Origin: Marsupella aquatica
Lineage: Eukaryota; Marchantiophyta
Assembly: GCA_973895155.1 (NCBI GenBank)
Contig: OZ316893.1
Coordinates: 20,708,001 to 20,772,000, forward strand
DNA length: 64,000 bases
Reading direction: 5' to 3'
The notes under the pieces were generated by a model. The model made no database searches. It was not told where the DNA came from and worked only from the letters and a program-made list of their open reading frames with translations. The first letter of the stretch is position 1. Each line of letters starts with the position of its first letter. Shown here piece by piece: positions 23,261-33,665 of the stretch. The translations under genes and the position numbers were made by a program.

Positions 23261-26200
23261 ATGGCGGCGGTTTATGCATCGCGCTCTGCATTTCTGGCCT
23301 GTTTGCAGCTAATTGTAGGATTGCCTCTCTGGTTTTCAATCCTGGCGCGAGTGGATGCTGTGAATGTGAGTCGAAGCGAGGAAGTTAGTACCCTTCTAAG
23401 TTTCAGGGATGCAAACATTGCTGTACTGGCGACTCTATACAATGGATATTGGATCACCTGGAATGACGTTGATGACAATCCTTGCGCTTGGATTGGAGTC
23501 ACGTGCACCCCTAACTTCACTGTTGAGGAGCTTAATTTTTCAGGATGGGGACTTTCCTTTAGGAGTATGGAAGCGTTGTATCGCCTCAGAGACCTGCGTC
23601 ACTTGGATTTGTCATCCAACTCTCTCTCTTATCTTCCAGATGACATTGGTAATTTCACTGGGCTCACCTGGCTTGATCTCTCACGGAACGGCTTCGCTCA
23701 CGTGCCATTCAGTATCTCTGCGTGCACGAACCTGCGCTTCCTCGGCCTTGGGCAGAATCAGATAATAGAGGTACCCCCTGGTACCCGCAATTTGGTGAAC
23801 TTGCAATTTCTCAATCTTGCTGATAATCGGATACGTGGTCCCTTCCCTTTAACAGAGCTGAGAGAGTTGAGTGCTCTTGTCGGTTTAGATCTTTCTCGTA
23901 ATTTCTTCACAGGTAGCATCCCCGCTCTTCCAAACTTAACCAATCTAGTTGGACTGAATCTCGACAACAACTTATTGACAGGGTTCGAAGAGCCTTGGTT
24001 CCTCGGTACAAAGAATCTGCAGCATCTGTCTGTCTCCAACAATGCGTTAGAGGGCTGGATTCCATCAAACATAACAAATTTTGCACATTTAGTGGTCCTT
24101 AACATGTCGGGCAACAACTTGTCTGGCACAATCCCCTCTGGATTTTCTGTATTTTTTAAACAGATGACTAATGGATTTTCGCTAGACTTGTCTCAAAATC
24201 AACTGACTGGCGAAATTCCTCCCGACATGCTTCAGCAAACCTATCCGAATGCTTGTTCCTCTGTGAATCTGTCACACAATCTCCTTACTGGCAACTTCCC
24301 GATTGATAGATACAGGCCCTTCTGCTTTTCAGTTCTTGACCTTAGTCACAATAATTTGAGTGGACCGATTCCCTCGATTACCTTCAGCCATCCCAACACC
24401 TCAGTGTCCGTTCTGTGGCTTCGTAACAACTACTTTGCTGGAGACATTATTGATGTTTTCTTTGGTCCTGGTTTTAAGAACACAAAAGAGGTGCGATTGG
24501 ACAACAATCTTTTCACAGGGGACCTCTCAAGGATGGCAAATACCATTTTAGAAGTCGGACTGTTGAACTTAGTAGCGATTGACCTCAGTAACAACCGTCT
24601 TCAGTGGAGTATATCGGAAGCCGTTCCTCACCCAATTGTGGCTACGCTAGAGGTACTCACCTCTAGTGCTGCTTTGAGAGAGTTTCGAGTTGGAGGGAAC
24701 GATTTCTTTGGAACCTCTCTCCCGACTGACTGCTTTGACAGGACCAATGCCCTTCAATTTTTAGACCTTAGCAATTGTCACCTGGACGGGAAGATATTGA
24801 GCAATGTGTTCAACAACACGTGCCTACCATCTCTTCAATCCTTAAACCTGTCCAACAATTATATAAGTGGACCTGTTCCAGATGGCATCGTCACTAACAC
24901 TGACGCGACTGGACCAGGTCTTCGCCTCGAAGTTCTTGACGTTTCGAACAACAATCTCTCTGGACCTCTTCCAAGTATACCACCTAGCAGTAGCCTGTAT
25001 AATCCAATGTACTTTGCAGGCAATGGCGGCCTTTGTGGTCATCCATTACCGCCATGTTCCCAGCTGGCTACCAAGCAAGGAATCGGTTTGCAATGGTGGA
25101 TGTTGTTGATCATAATTGGTGGATGTCTAGCAATAGCTCTGGGAAGTTGTTTGGCTGCTACTTGTCGATGGAGAGTGTACCAGAAACGACATCAACAGGA
25201 TGCGGATTTGATCAGAACATTACTAGAAAGGGATTCTGCAGCATTGATATCCCTTCGAGAGCTGAGAAAAGCCACGGATAACTTTGCTGAGAGTGCACAG
25301 ATTGGAGAGGGAGGCTTCGGGACTGTTTACACAGGCAAGCTCAATGACGGGACTGTTGTTGCCATCAAGAGAAGCAAGCGGGAGGGATCAGAAAAAGATA
25401 AAGAACAGTTCCTCAATGAGGTGAGGATTTTGTCCCAAGTTAATCACCGGCACCTTGTAAAGCTTCTTGGTTGTTGTATGGAGAACAAGACTGCGGTGCT
25501 TGTTTTTGAGTTTATTTCAAATGGCACACTCCAACAGCATCTTCAAGACAAGGTTGGGACGAGTTATCTGAGCTGGAAACAACGACTTACTATTGCGGTT
25601 CAAACAGCAGATGCTCTCAATTACCTTCATTCTGCAGCTACATCTCCAATCATCCATAGAGATGTGAAGTCTGCCAATATTTTATTAGACGAAAATCTGG
25701 ATGCTAAGGTGGCAGATTTTGGTATTTCGAAGTTGACTCCTCTTCATGCCACCCATGTATCAACAGCTGCAGTCCAAGGTACCCTGGGCTACATTGATCC
25801 TGAGTACTACACCTCCTATAAGATAACTGATAAAAGTGACGTGTATGGCTTTGGGGTGGTTCTTCTCGAGTTGATATCGGCCAAACATGCCCTTGACTTT
25901 CGGAGGCATGGGGATGAAACAAGTCTGGTAAATTTGGCTCGTCCCGACATTGAGAGAGGAGATTTGGAAGAATTCATAGATCCTGTTCTTATCGAGACTT
26001 ACCGAGACCCAATTCATCATGGGAAGGAGTCCATCATGAATGTTGGAAGATTGGCGATGAAATGTTTGGACATGCGATCAAAAACTAGACCAAGCATGAA
26101 TGAGGTGTTGAAAGAGCTTCAAGTCTTTTGGCTTGAGTACAGTGGCACATTCAAGAGTTTGGACTCTATCAATGAGGATGATAGTGAGGATTCGGAAAGT

Positions 26201-26329
26201 AACAATGCTCTCCACCTTTATAATGCCTTGTCTGCGAGCAGCTCCACGTTTTCCATGCAAAGTGCCCAACAAAGTGATGGTAGTGGCATTGAGATGTCGA
26301 GCTCGTCTCCCTTTCCAACTGTTCGATGA
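23261..26329 (+). CDS. LRR receptor-like kinase with WAKL-type kinase domain (intact)
   Basis: This is an intronless gene of 1022 codons; AAAAATGGCGG is a good start context. Residues 1-35 are a hydrophobic signal peptide. An LRR N-terminal cap follows, with DDNPCAWIGVTC at 71-82. Leucine-rich repeats run from about 110 to 575 with LDLSxNxLxG-type cores and many N-glycosylation sequons. GLCGHPLPPC (590-599) is the capping Cys pair. A transmembrane helix spans about 611-634 and the kinase about 678-955. Kinase landmarks are GEGGFGTV, VAIK (Lys703), HRD (799-801), DFG (819-821), GTLGYIDPEYY and KTRPSM. It is an RD kinase, so probably active, with a Ser-rich cytoplasmic tail. The kinase signatures (ATDNF, LNEVRILSQVNHRHLVKLLG, IIHRDVKSANILLDE) resemble wall-associated-kinase-like kinases more than typical LRR kinases. 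The ligand is unknown. Confidence 0.92.
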   Translation: MAAVYASRSAFLACLQLIVGLPLWFSILARVDAVNVSRSEEVSTLLSFRDANIAVLATLYNGYWITWNDVDDNPCAWIGVTCTPNFTVEELNFSGWGLSFRSMEALYRLRDLRHLDLSSNSLSYLPDDIGNFTGLTWLDLSRNGFAHVPFSISACTNLRFLGLGQNQIIEVPPGTRNLVNLQFLNLADNRIRGPFPLTELRELSALVGLDLSRNFFTGSIPALPNLTNLVGLNLDNNLLTGFEEPWFLGTKNLQHLSVSNNALEGWIPSNITNFAHLVVLNMSGNNLSGTIPSGFSVFFKQMTNGFSLDLSQNQLTGEIPPDMLQQTYPNACSSVNLSHNLLTGNFPIDRYRPFCFSVLDLSHNNLSGPIPSITFSHPNTSVSVLWLRNNYFAGDIIDVFFGPGFKNTKEVRLDNNLFTGDLSRMANTILEVGLLNLVAIDLSNNRLQWSISEAVPHPIVATLEVLTSSAALREFRVGGNDFFGTSLPTDCFDRTNALQFLDLSNCHLDGKILSNVFNNTCLPSLQSLNLSNNYISGPVPDGIVTNTDATGPGLRLEVLDVSNNNLSGPLPSIPPSSSLYNPMYFAGNGGLCGHPLPPCSQLATKQGIGLQWWMLLIIIGGCLAIALGSCLAATCRWRVYQKRHQQDADLIRTLLERDSAALISLRELRKATDNFAESAQIGEGGFGTVYTGKLNDGTVVAIKRSKREGSEKDKEQFLNEVRILSQVNHRHLVKLLGCCMENKTAVLVFEFISNGTLQQHLQDKVGTSYLSWKQRLTIAVQTADALNYLHSAATSPIIHRDVKSANILLDENLDAKVADFGISKLTPLHATHVSTAAVQGTLGYIDPEYYTSYKITDKSDVYGFGVVLLELISAKHALDFRRHGDETSLVNLARPDIERGDLEEFIDPVLIETYRDPIHHGKESIMNVGRLAMKCLDMRSKTRPSMNEVLKELQVFWLEYSGTFKSLDSINEDDSEDSESNNALHLYNALSASSSTFSMQSAQQSDGSGIEMSSSSPFPTVR

Positions 26330-27567
26330 AGACACTTTTGGGTAGTACTATTGACATCGAAGTTAGTTGTGTTCATGCCACTGACATAAAGACATTGAGT
26401 TTATTGTGCCAAAGCATACCATAGACCTTTGCCTCGTACTCATTCTGGACATGGCCTTCGGAAAGGAAACTCCGCATCAACAACCAATTGGCTTCAACTA
26501 AAGTGCGATTTTAGATGGAGTCCGTTTCCATGGCATCCTCACTGTTTTCAAGCCCTTCTAGCTCTTTAGAGCTTGAAGAACTCAGGTGTGAGAGCTCATT
26601 TTGGTAAGGAGTCACAACTTCCTACCTATTCTACATTCTGAGCGTTCCAACGTTGAAGGTAATATAATTATGACACCCAGCTTATTTGAATCTCAGAGTT
26701 TTGTCTCTCCTTCCAATTATTGGACAGAGAGGTACAAACAACTTTCTGCTATGACTACGTTGTTCCTCTGGTCTTGGAAATATTTTAGATAATTTCGGAG
26801 TTTGTTTTCTTTGAGTTATGTAGAGAATTATGGATTACTTTTGTGTAAAGTTTGCCTTGTGAGTGGACCTCTTGGGTAGGCTGTTTCCCCTGCACTTGAC
26901 ATTTTAGGGTATCCAAACGTGGGCTGCAGGTGCTGCCAGAGAATGCGTGGTCGGTGTTGCTGACAGCTAATTCAATACGCGTGTCCCTGTTGGACATGAA
27001 TTTCCGACCCTAGAGTGAAGCTCCAATGGAGAAAAGCAAGCAATACTCTTTTGATGGTCATCTAGGTGAGTCACAGCTTTCATGATGTGATACCGCAGTC
27101 CTTCAAGTGGATCGATACAAATTCGTTTGATGGCATGAACCTTTATTGAGGTGCTTGAAAGCTGCTCTCAAAAGTTGAATCCGTCCGAGTGCTGCGACAA
27201 AGTATGAACGCTGTGCACACTTCTTGAATGCTCCTCGCTAATGTTTTCAACCGATACCTGCTTGACAAAATCTTGTCTCGAAAAAAAAAAATTCCATCAG
27301 TGTTCGGATTTTTCACTTCTACAACTTTTACAACATCAACATTTACAAAGCAACTTACTCGAAGAAAAATGAAGGATTATAGCAGCGAGATGTGAGACAC
27401 AGGGGAACCTGAGAGTGAAAAGTGGGGCTGTTGAATGAAAGCATTCACTGCCCAGGATTTTGTCCATATAAAAATACCAGATTACCACATACTTCTGAGA
27501 AAACTAAACTCATCGATCATAAATCAGTGTCATGGCACGTATCCTCTACTCATTCTAAGGGAAGGTT

Positions 27568-27975
27568 TTATTTGCCGTGTGGCTGTGCAGGTGCAAAATA
27601 ATACTGACTCAGAGAAATGAGATGTCCGATGGTCGAAATCCATATAAATAAAACAAAGTTATAACTGGGAGGTAGATAACTCCTGGCTGCTTTACACTGT
27701 GTCTTGGTGGGAGGAAAGCAGCCAACAAAGTATGGCCTCGGATTGTATGGCGGAGGGGCCTGTACTACAAGTTCTTGTAAAGGTGGAGCAGTTTTACCCG
27801 CTGGCGGCTGTGGGGCTGGAGTTTGCAGAGAAGGCTGTGGAGGAGGATGCGGGAACTGATATGGATGGGCTTCTGGGCCTATATGCTCTGTCTCTCCCCT
27901 GCTAGATCGACACATTTTCGCGGTCCATTGTTTGACGTCGTCCTGGAACCCCTTCATCTCAAGTTCGAAACGCAT
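27568..27975 (-). CDS. Hypothetical proline-rich ORF, 135 codons
   Basis: The start lies in a favourable context (TTAACAATGCG). Residues 1-22 (MRFELEMKGFQDDVKQWTAK onward) could be helical. They are followed by a Pro-rich linker (about 36-76, with HPPPQPSLQTPAPQPPAG) and a segment with scattered Cys (GCFPPTKTQC). The C-terminal 30 residues look like intron or UTR read-through. It is not recognised. It might be the last exon of a longer gene on the - strand, or a chance frame. No splice partner was established. Confidence 0.25.
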   Translation of the reverse strand: MRFELEMKGFQDDVKQWTAKMCRSSRGETEHIGPEAHPYQFPHPPPQPSLQTPAPQPPAGKTAPPLQELVVQAPPPYNPRPYFVGCFPPTKTQCKAARSYLPPSYNFVLFIWISTIGHLISLSQYYFAPAQPHGK

Positions 27976-29675
27976 TGTTAATTTGCGTAAAGTGGAAATT
28001 CTATTTAAAACTTTGCAACGGTATTGCTGATTCTCAAACTAAGAACCTAACAGAAGCATATGAATGATCAGTGCTCGAAAACACAACATTTTGAGGCACA
28101 ATATGGAGCACTAAGGGTGATAAGGAATGACGGCGTATATTGGAACATGTTGAAAAGATCTACATCTTTGAATTCAGACAAGCAATACAAACGAGACAGC
28201 ATGCAGTCCTTGCCTAATCGAACCCCCTTTGTTGGAAGCGTTGTTCCAGGGCCTTATGGTGAAGGATTTGCTTGAAATCCACTGTGTGTGGAGAGGAAAA
28301 AAATAACAATCATGCATTCCCGAGCTACTGTAGAGACAGTATCTGAGGCATACACAGAAACCTGAAGTTTGTTGCATTGGATAGAAGTTCAAAGTAAAAG
28401 TGTCGCATCCAAAACTAAAGTCCACAATAGAAAATTCCAATGACAGAAACTTATATTCACCACGTGTATTCTACGCACAAAGGGAACCATCTAGCAAGTG
28501 AATTGCTATATTTTCATTCATATGACAAGCGGGATTACATGACCATACTGTCAAGGGAAATTGAAATATATGGAGCTCGTCGATGCACAAATAAGCATCC
28601 GGTGGACGCTGTATCATTCGTCCTTTCTACAAAATTGACGAAGTTAGCGGCTGCTGTACCCATTGAGTAGCGCTTATCACTAGCCTCGCTGCCCGAATCG
28701 ACTCGAGCGACTGGACCGAGCATTACCAGACTATGAACTCCAGTTGACGACTGCCTGATCGACCTCAAATTGGCATCAAACATTTGTCGGCTGTGAGGAA
28801 TGTTTCACGAGTTTGGCCAGCTTACTGGATTTGACATGCTTGATTGTAGCTCAAAATATGCACTTACAGTCCTGACTACGATAATTGCCCAGGTCCGGGA
28901 CGTTTCTAGAGAGCCATCTTCGGAGAAAGGTGCACTACTTGTGGGCTCAATGTCATGTCCCATCAGGCCACGAGACGGTGTTCGTAATTTCCCCATTGAG
29001 GATCAGGCCCAGATCAGATCGTATTGGATATATTTATGCTCTCTTGAATTAATTTTACTTTGATCAGAAATTTTTGTAGGTGGCCCAGAGCTGGAAGGAA
29101 TTGCCACCCCTTCTAATTCGGGTTCTAATTGTGAGGGCATCAAGGGACACTATCATGCGCGACTTACAACATAATTAATCGCATGTCGTGAAATATGTGC
29201 CTACCGGGGTGCCTACTTGAGTTGTAGTTGGAGCACAAAAGTATCATTCCTATCCTCCCAGTTATGCAAGAAACTGGGCTGATCTGGACACATCCCACAT
29301 TTTTCGGACTCTTTTGCATAATTTTAAAGAAGCACTTGTCGACATGGTAAGGCAATTATCTGCACAATCTCCCCACAATCAATTTGGAAAAGGCTTCAGT
29401 TATTGTCGGTTTTTGATACACTGACGGTTTTAGCAATTGTGCTGTGCTTCTTTCAGAATTGGTAGAGTGAAAGCTAGCCGAGGATGGTATTGCCGTGGGC
29501 CAAATCTTCCTTGAACAGTTGCGGAAAGTCAAGAATTCGTTTGGATTGGGTTGTGGTTTCTTTCTCATATCTTCAACCATGTGGCATTAAATACGTACAG
29601 GAACTTTGCCTAGAGTCACCTGATATATGCATATATCACTGGTAATACGATACTATGAGAAGCTAAACCTTCCAT

Positions 29676-29757
29676 CCTCCAGTGGGAGTTGAACCCACTA
29701 GCCAGCCAAATTCTGGCAAGAGGAGAACTAAGTGCACCAGTTGACCCTCAGTCCCCC
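29676..29757 (-). repeat. tRNA-like sequence, possible SINE head or tRNA pseudogene
   Basis: Read on the - strand, it starts GGGGGACTGAGGGTCAACTGG, resembling a tRNA 5' end and box A. It ends with a perfect T-arm, GTGGG-TTCAACT-CCCAC, containing the box B-like GGTTCAACTCC. The acceptor ends do not pair and the anticodon stem does not form, so it is not a functional tRNA. A second piece with a box B-like GGATTTGAGTCCT lies at 29911-29992 on the + strand. Confidence 0.3.
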
Positions 29758-29910
29758 ATCTGATCATCGGAGCTGAAAAAGAACCCAGATACCGTAGTTA
29801 GCTCGAGAAGTATACAGCACACATGTAAAACCCGTCCCGAGCGTTTACAAAAAAAGTCATCAACCAAAATAAAAATTTGATGGACTGTTACGAGAACACC
29901 CAAAAACGGG

Positions 29911-29992
29911 GCTTAGATCAGGCAGGTCCAGCAATTATCAGAAACCTTTACTCGCCAGAGAAGGAGAGATCCTGGATTTGAGTCCTCGCTAC
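29911..29992 (+). repeat. Second tRNA-like fragment
   Basis: It contains CTCGCCAGAG and the box B-like GGATTTGAGTCCTCG, matching the spacing of CTTGCCAGAA and GGTTCAACTCC in the neighbouring tRNA-like piece on the opposite strand. It is too diverged for a firm call. Confidence 0.2.
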
Positions 29993-30216
29993 ATTTATAT
30001 ATTCTAGCATTTATCTGCGTTCATCTCTGTCACTGATCTAGCATTTGAGCTATGTGTGTATTCCCTGATCGAAGCGGCAAGCACATGGGTAGAACATTCG
30101 CAGCAGCTGAAAATGTCTTTCTGAAAGGAGGGTCTTTAACCATAATTCAAGGTGTAGTCGAGAAAATGATGTCTAGGGGAGATTGTTGATCGAACGAAAA
30201 CGTCTAAATATCAGCC

Positions 30217-30292
30217 TTCCCGTGATTGACGATATTGGTTCGGAGAATCAGCTGAACGTTCCCGTGATTGACGAAGTTAGTTCGGAGAATCA
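30217..30292 (+). repeat. 42-bp tandem duplication
   Basis: TTCCCGTGATTGACGA followed by GTTCGGAGAATCA occurs twice in direct order with a few substitutions. It is non-coding. Confidence 0.75.
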
Positions 30293-31876
30293 TCAACAAG
30301 CTTATTAGTTGTCATCCATTATTAAGAATCAGGAGCTCTGGGTGACAATGAAACCATAGAGCAAGGTCGTTTGAGAACCTCATGAGCAGTACCCAGCAAA
30401 TATTAGAACCTCTGGAAACGGTACTAATCTCTCGACTGAAACCACTTCTAAAAAATTCCATCAGAGCTTTATCACCAAAGATCACGAGGTGCATCCTTCC
30501 GAGACCGACGCAACTAATACAGCAAGTCCCTTAGAAACGATTCAGTTTTCTCGTCTTCAAGTTCGTGAGTGCAATGCAAATGTCTATCGCCGCAAGGTCC
30601 GGCACCTCGATGCCAACCTGGGAAAGGGTAACAGAAGCGGGAACAGAAGTAAATGAGACTCTACCCGCACAATCCCAGAGAGCATGATTTCGAGGGTACG
30701 TGGTTTCCTGTCATTGAGGAATGATGGAGCCTCGCTCGGCGAGAAAGAAAGGTGGGAGCTAGGGTAGAGCGCTCTGTACGCGCTTCATGAGGGGAACGGG
30801 TGAAGGCGCAGGATTTTCTCACAATAACGCTCGACTATTCTGGCTAAACATGAGTGCAGAGATCAAGTGGATGTATTCCAACGATAGCTATGACATCGCG
30901 CGGTGTTCGAAACATCAATTCTGAAATTCTGCTATGATTCGTAGTCACGGGTATGGTTTACTTACTTTGCAGCTGCTGCAGTAGCTTTTCATTCATGATC
31001 GAGAAACGCTTCGTCATTATTGAAAGCGTACGTTCGGATCGCAACTTGCTGACTTCAACTTTGCTCCTTGAAATTGAGGACTGACCACTCTCACAAGAAA
31101 AACAAAACTGTACTGATGCGCAACCAGTCTGTCGCTAACATTGCGCGATGTAAAGATCAAATACTTTAATGGTGTACGTTTGTCACTGAGCATTCCTTAG
31201 GTTGCAGAATTTCGTTTCATGCAGTCCTATGCACTGTGTGTTTGGTTCTGAACCTCATTAGATTGGCAAGCGATGCCCCCATCTATAGGTGACAAATCTG
31301 ATCACACACTGTCGAATTCAGCCTGCTTCAAAGAACTCGCGAAGACAAGTAGTCCACGATTTTCAATTACGGTGCATTGTATGCCCCTAGAGAGCTGACC
31401 TGATGTGCCCAAGACGTTACTTGGGCCAACCTGTTAGCTTGGAATTCAGACACTTAACGCACGGGACTCCGTATCTTCGGCCAAGGCTTTGCCAACATTT
31501 TGGAATTCAGACACTTTTTGCTTTCGCTGAGTCGTCCGCTGACTTGCGGATCGACGGATCAGTCTCCCCTCTTTTCGTTTCCTCGTCTGCAGTCCGTCCA
31601 AACAATGCCCGTGCTCGTCCTTTCCGTTTGCTCATCCTTTCCGTCTGACAATCCTGAGCCATTTCTCTACACTCGAGCAATCGAAGGGCGCCCGCCTTTC
31701 CATCGATAGTGGAACTTTACTCCCCCACAATTGACAGCAGTCCAACAGCTGGTAGATCTCTTGTAATTAATAGGCCTCGTAGTGGACTGCCAATGCGATT
31801 TCATTGACAGATGGCGAACCCCTTTAACATCGATTGCAAAATGTGAAGGACTTTAGAGAAGTCAACAAATGCAAAT

Positions 31877-32035
31877 TGGGTTGTTTGGGCTGCTGGAAGA
31901 CAATGGACGTTCAGCCAACGCCAGACCGTCCATGAATACTCTGAAGGACAAGTTGCCAAACTCAGATTGCGTTATTTGGGCCGCTGGACGGCAATGGCCG
32001 GTCAGCTTACGCCAGGTCGTCCGCAAAACACTTTT
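31877..32035 (+). repeat. Diverged tandem duplication, period about 99 bp
   Basis: GTTTGGGCTGCTGGAAGACA with ACGCCAGACCGTCC is repeated as ATTTGGGCCGCTGGACGGCA with ACGCCAGGTCGTCC. The differences are scattered, so it is older than the GH31/kinase duplication. Confidence 0.55.
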
Positions 32036-33548
32036 CTCAAGTCTCGGATTGAGTACACTACAGTGCTGTAAATTGGCGACGTTAGTGTAGTAGAGCGAGG
32101 ACTTCTGTCTGTAGAAGGACCCACTTGGTCTGGTGCCGATCGCCACACGCAATGCAGCAGTACTTTGCTATAGATGGAAAACGTCTCAATGCAATTTGTA
32201 GCTCAGGAGTCGTGGTCAATTTCTCAATTGTGCGGGAAATTGCACAAGGTTGTCAGACCGATAAGAAAATGTGCTCAAAATGAAGTGTATGAATATGTTG
32301 TTGAAGTGTGCAATTGGATATGTAGTTTTACCTCAGAAGTGAATGAAAATTCACGAGCAATACAGTGTCGTGATGTTATGCAACGGGAGTAAAGTACTTC
32401 ATGTATTAGCCATCCAGAATAGCACATTGCCATGTCAACATTAGAGTGCAGTAACCTCCCAAGGCGCAAAGCCGTTCGAGATTACAGGCATCAAACTTAG
32501 CACACCTCACAGCGATGTGTTCCTCGACCAGCTAGAAGTACGACTGGCATCCATGCGGCCTGGTGTGAATGGAGGCTCTCATGCTAACATTTCGGGCCCC
32601 ACTTCCGCTTCTTGCAATTTATTCCCTTACGGGCTCATGAATTTGAGGCAGACATCAGTTTCTGGGGAGATTCTTGATTAGAACGGAAGGTGGGACGCTT
32701 GTAGTAGTGAGGACTTTGCACTTGATGCTTCTTCTTGATCCATGAATGGAGTCCAGTCTACTTCATCTACGTCCTGTACAATGTCAAAATCGGTTACTCT
32801 CATACTGAATACTAGCGACGTCAGAGATAAGCCCAGCCAAGTTCACATTTCGGCTTCCCATAGCCATAGTGATGTACTTGTAATTCATTCATTTATTCAT
32901 GTACTCGATTGACCTGAGCAGATTGATAACATGAACCCACCAGAACATCCAATAGGGCCTCTCCGAACCCACACTTTCCAAGGAGACAGTAACAGTCATT
33001 TTGGAGATAAAGTACTAAAACTCTCGAGTAGCCTCGACTGAATATTTGTTTGTCCTTCGCTTCAAGGCATCTTTATCATTCGCGAGTTTCCCGCTCTGTC
33101 GGTAACCCTGCTTTTGTCAGAATCCAACCTGTTGCGGAACCCAGTCTACCTCTTTTACCGTGTTGTCTCTGTAAGCTGCTGGGCCATGATGAACTTTGCA
33201 CCTCCTATAATCTGATGTTGTACCTTCCTCAAATCTGCTGTTCTCACAACATAACCAGCGTGCTTACGTTATCCAGCAGGACGGCGACCTCCGGCCTTCA
33301 TCTAGGCTTTTGACGCTTTCCAAATTTGAAGATGTCAACCTAGGGTAGTTCGTTTTCTCTCCCTGCCATCGTATTGCCTAGTTCCCGCCAGTCCTTTCTT
33401 CTGTATTTCTGGGTTTCGTCCGTCAGCTTTGTTTCTATCGCGATGTCGATATCACTGACTCCGCACTTTCGCTCACACTTTCGATCATCTAGTCTCTTTT
33501 AAATGACCAACTCCGGATCTTCTTGTTTGTTACAACTATTGAACGTTT

Positions 33549-33665
33549 GAACCTGGATTCTTATGCAGAAAACGGACGTCTAATATTCGGATTCTGACTA
33601 GCGCACTGAACCTAAGTTCTTAAGCAGAAAAACGGACGTTTATATTCAGATTCTGACCAGCGCCC
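33549..33665 (+). repeat. 59-bp tandem duplication
   Basis: Two direct copies share the anchors GAACCT, TTCTTA, GCAGAAAA, ACGGACGT, ATATTC and GATTCTGAC.AGCGC. No coding role is seen. Confidence 0.75.

Larger units (their letters stand above)
14857..25966 (+). repeat. Tandem segmental duplication, copy 2
   Basis: This is the second unit, in the same orientation as copy 1. It retains 754 bp (about 15801-16554) absent from copy 1, including the promoter-proximal region and first exon of the alpha-glucosidase gene. Homology stops after 25966, where copy 2 continues into the rest of the kinase gene and copy 1 runs into unrelated DNA. Copy 2 is therefore the better proxy for the ancestral arrangement. 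Confidence 0.95.

Noticed and set aside
29676-29757. Functional tRNA gene
   Set aside because: The T-arm is good but the acceptor ends and anticodon stem do not pair.
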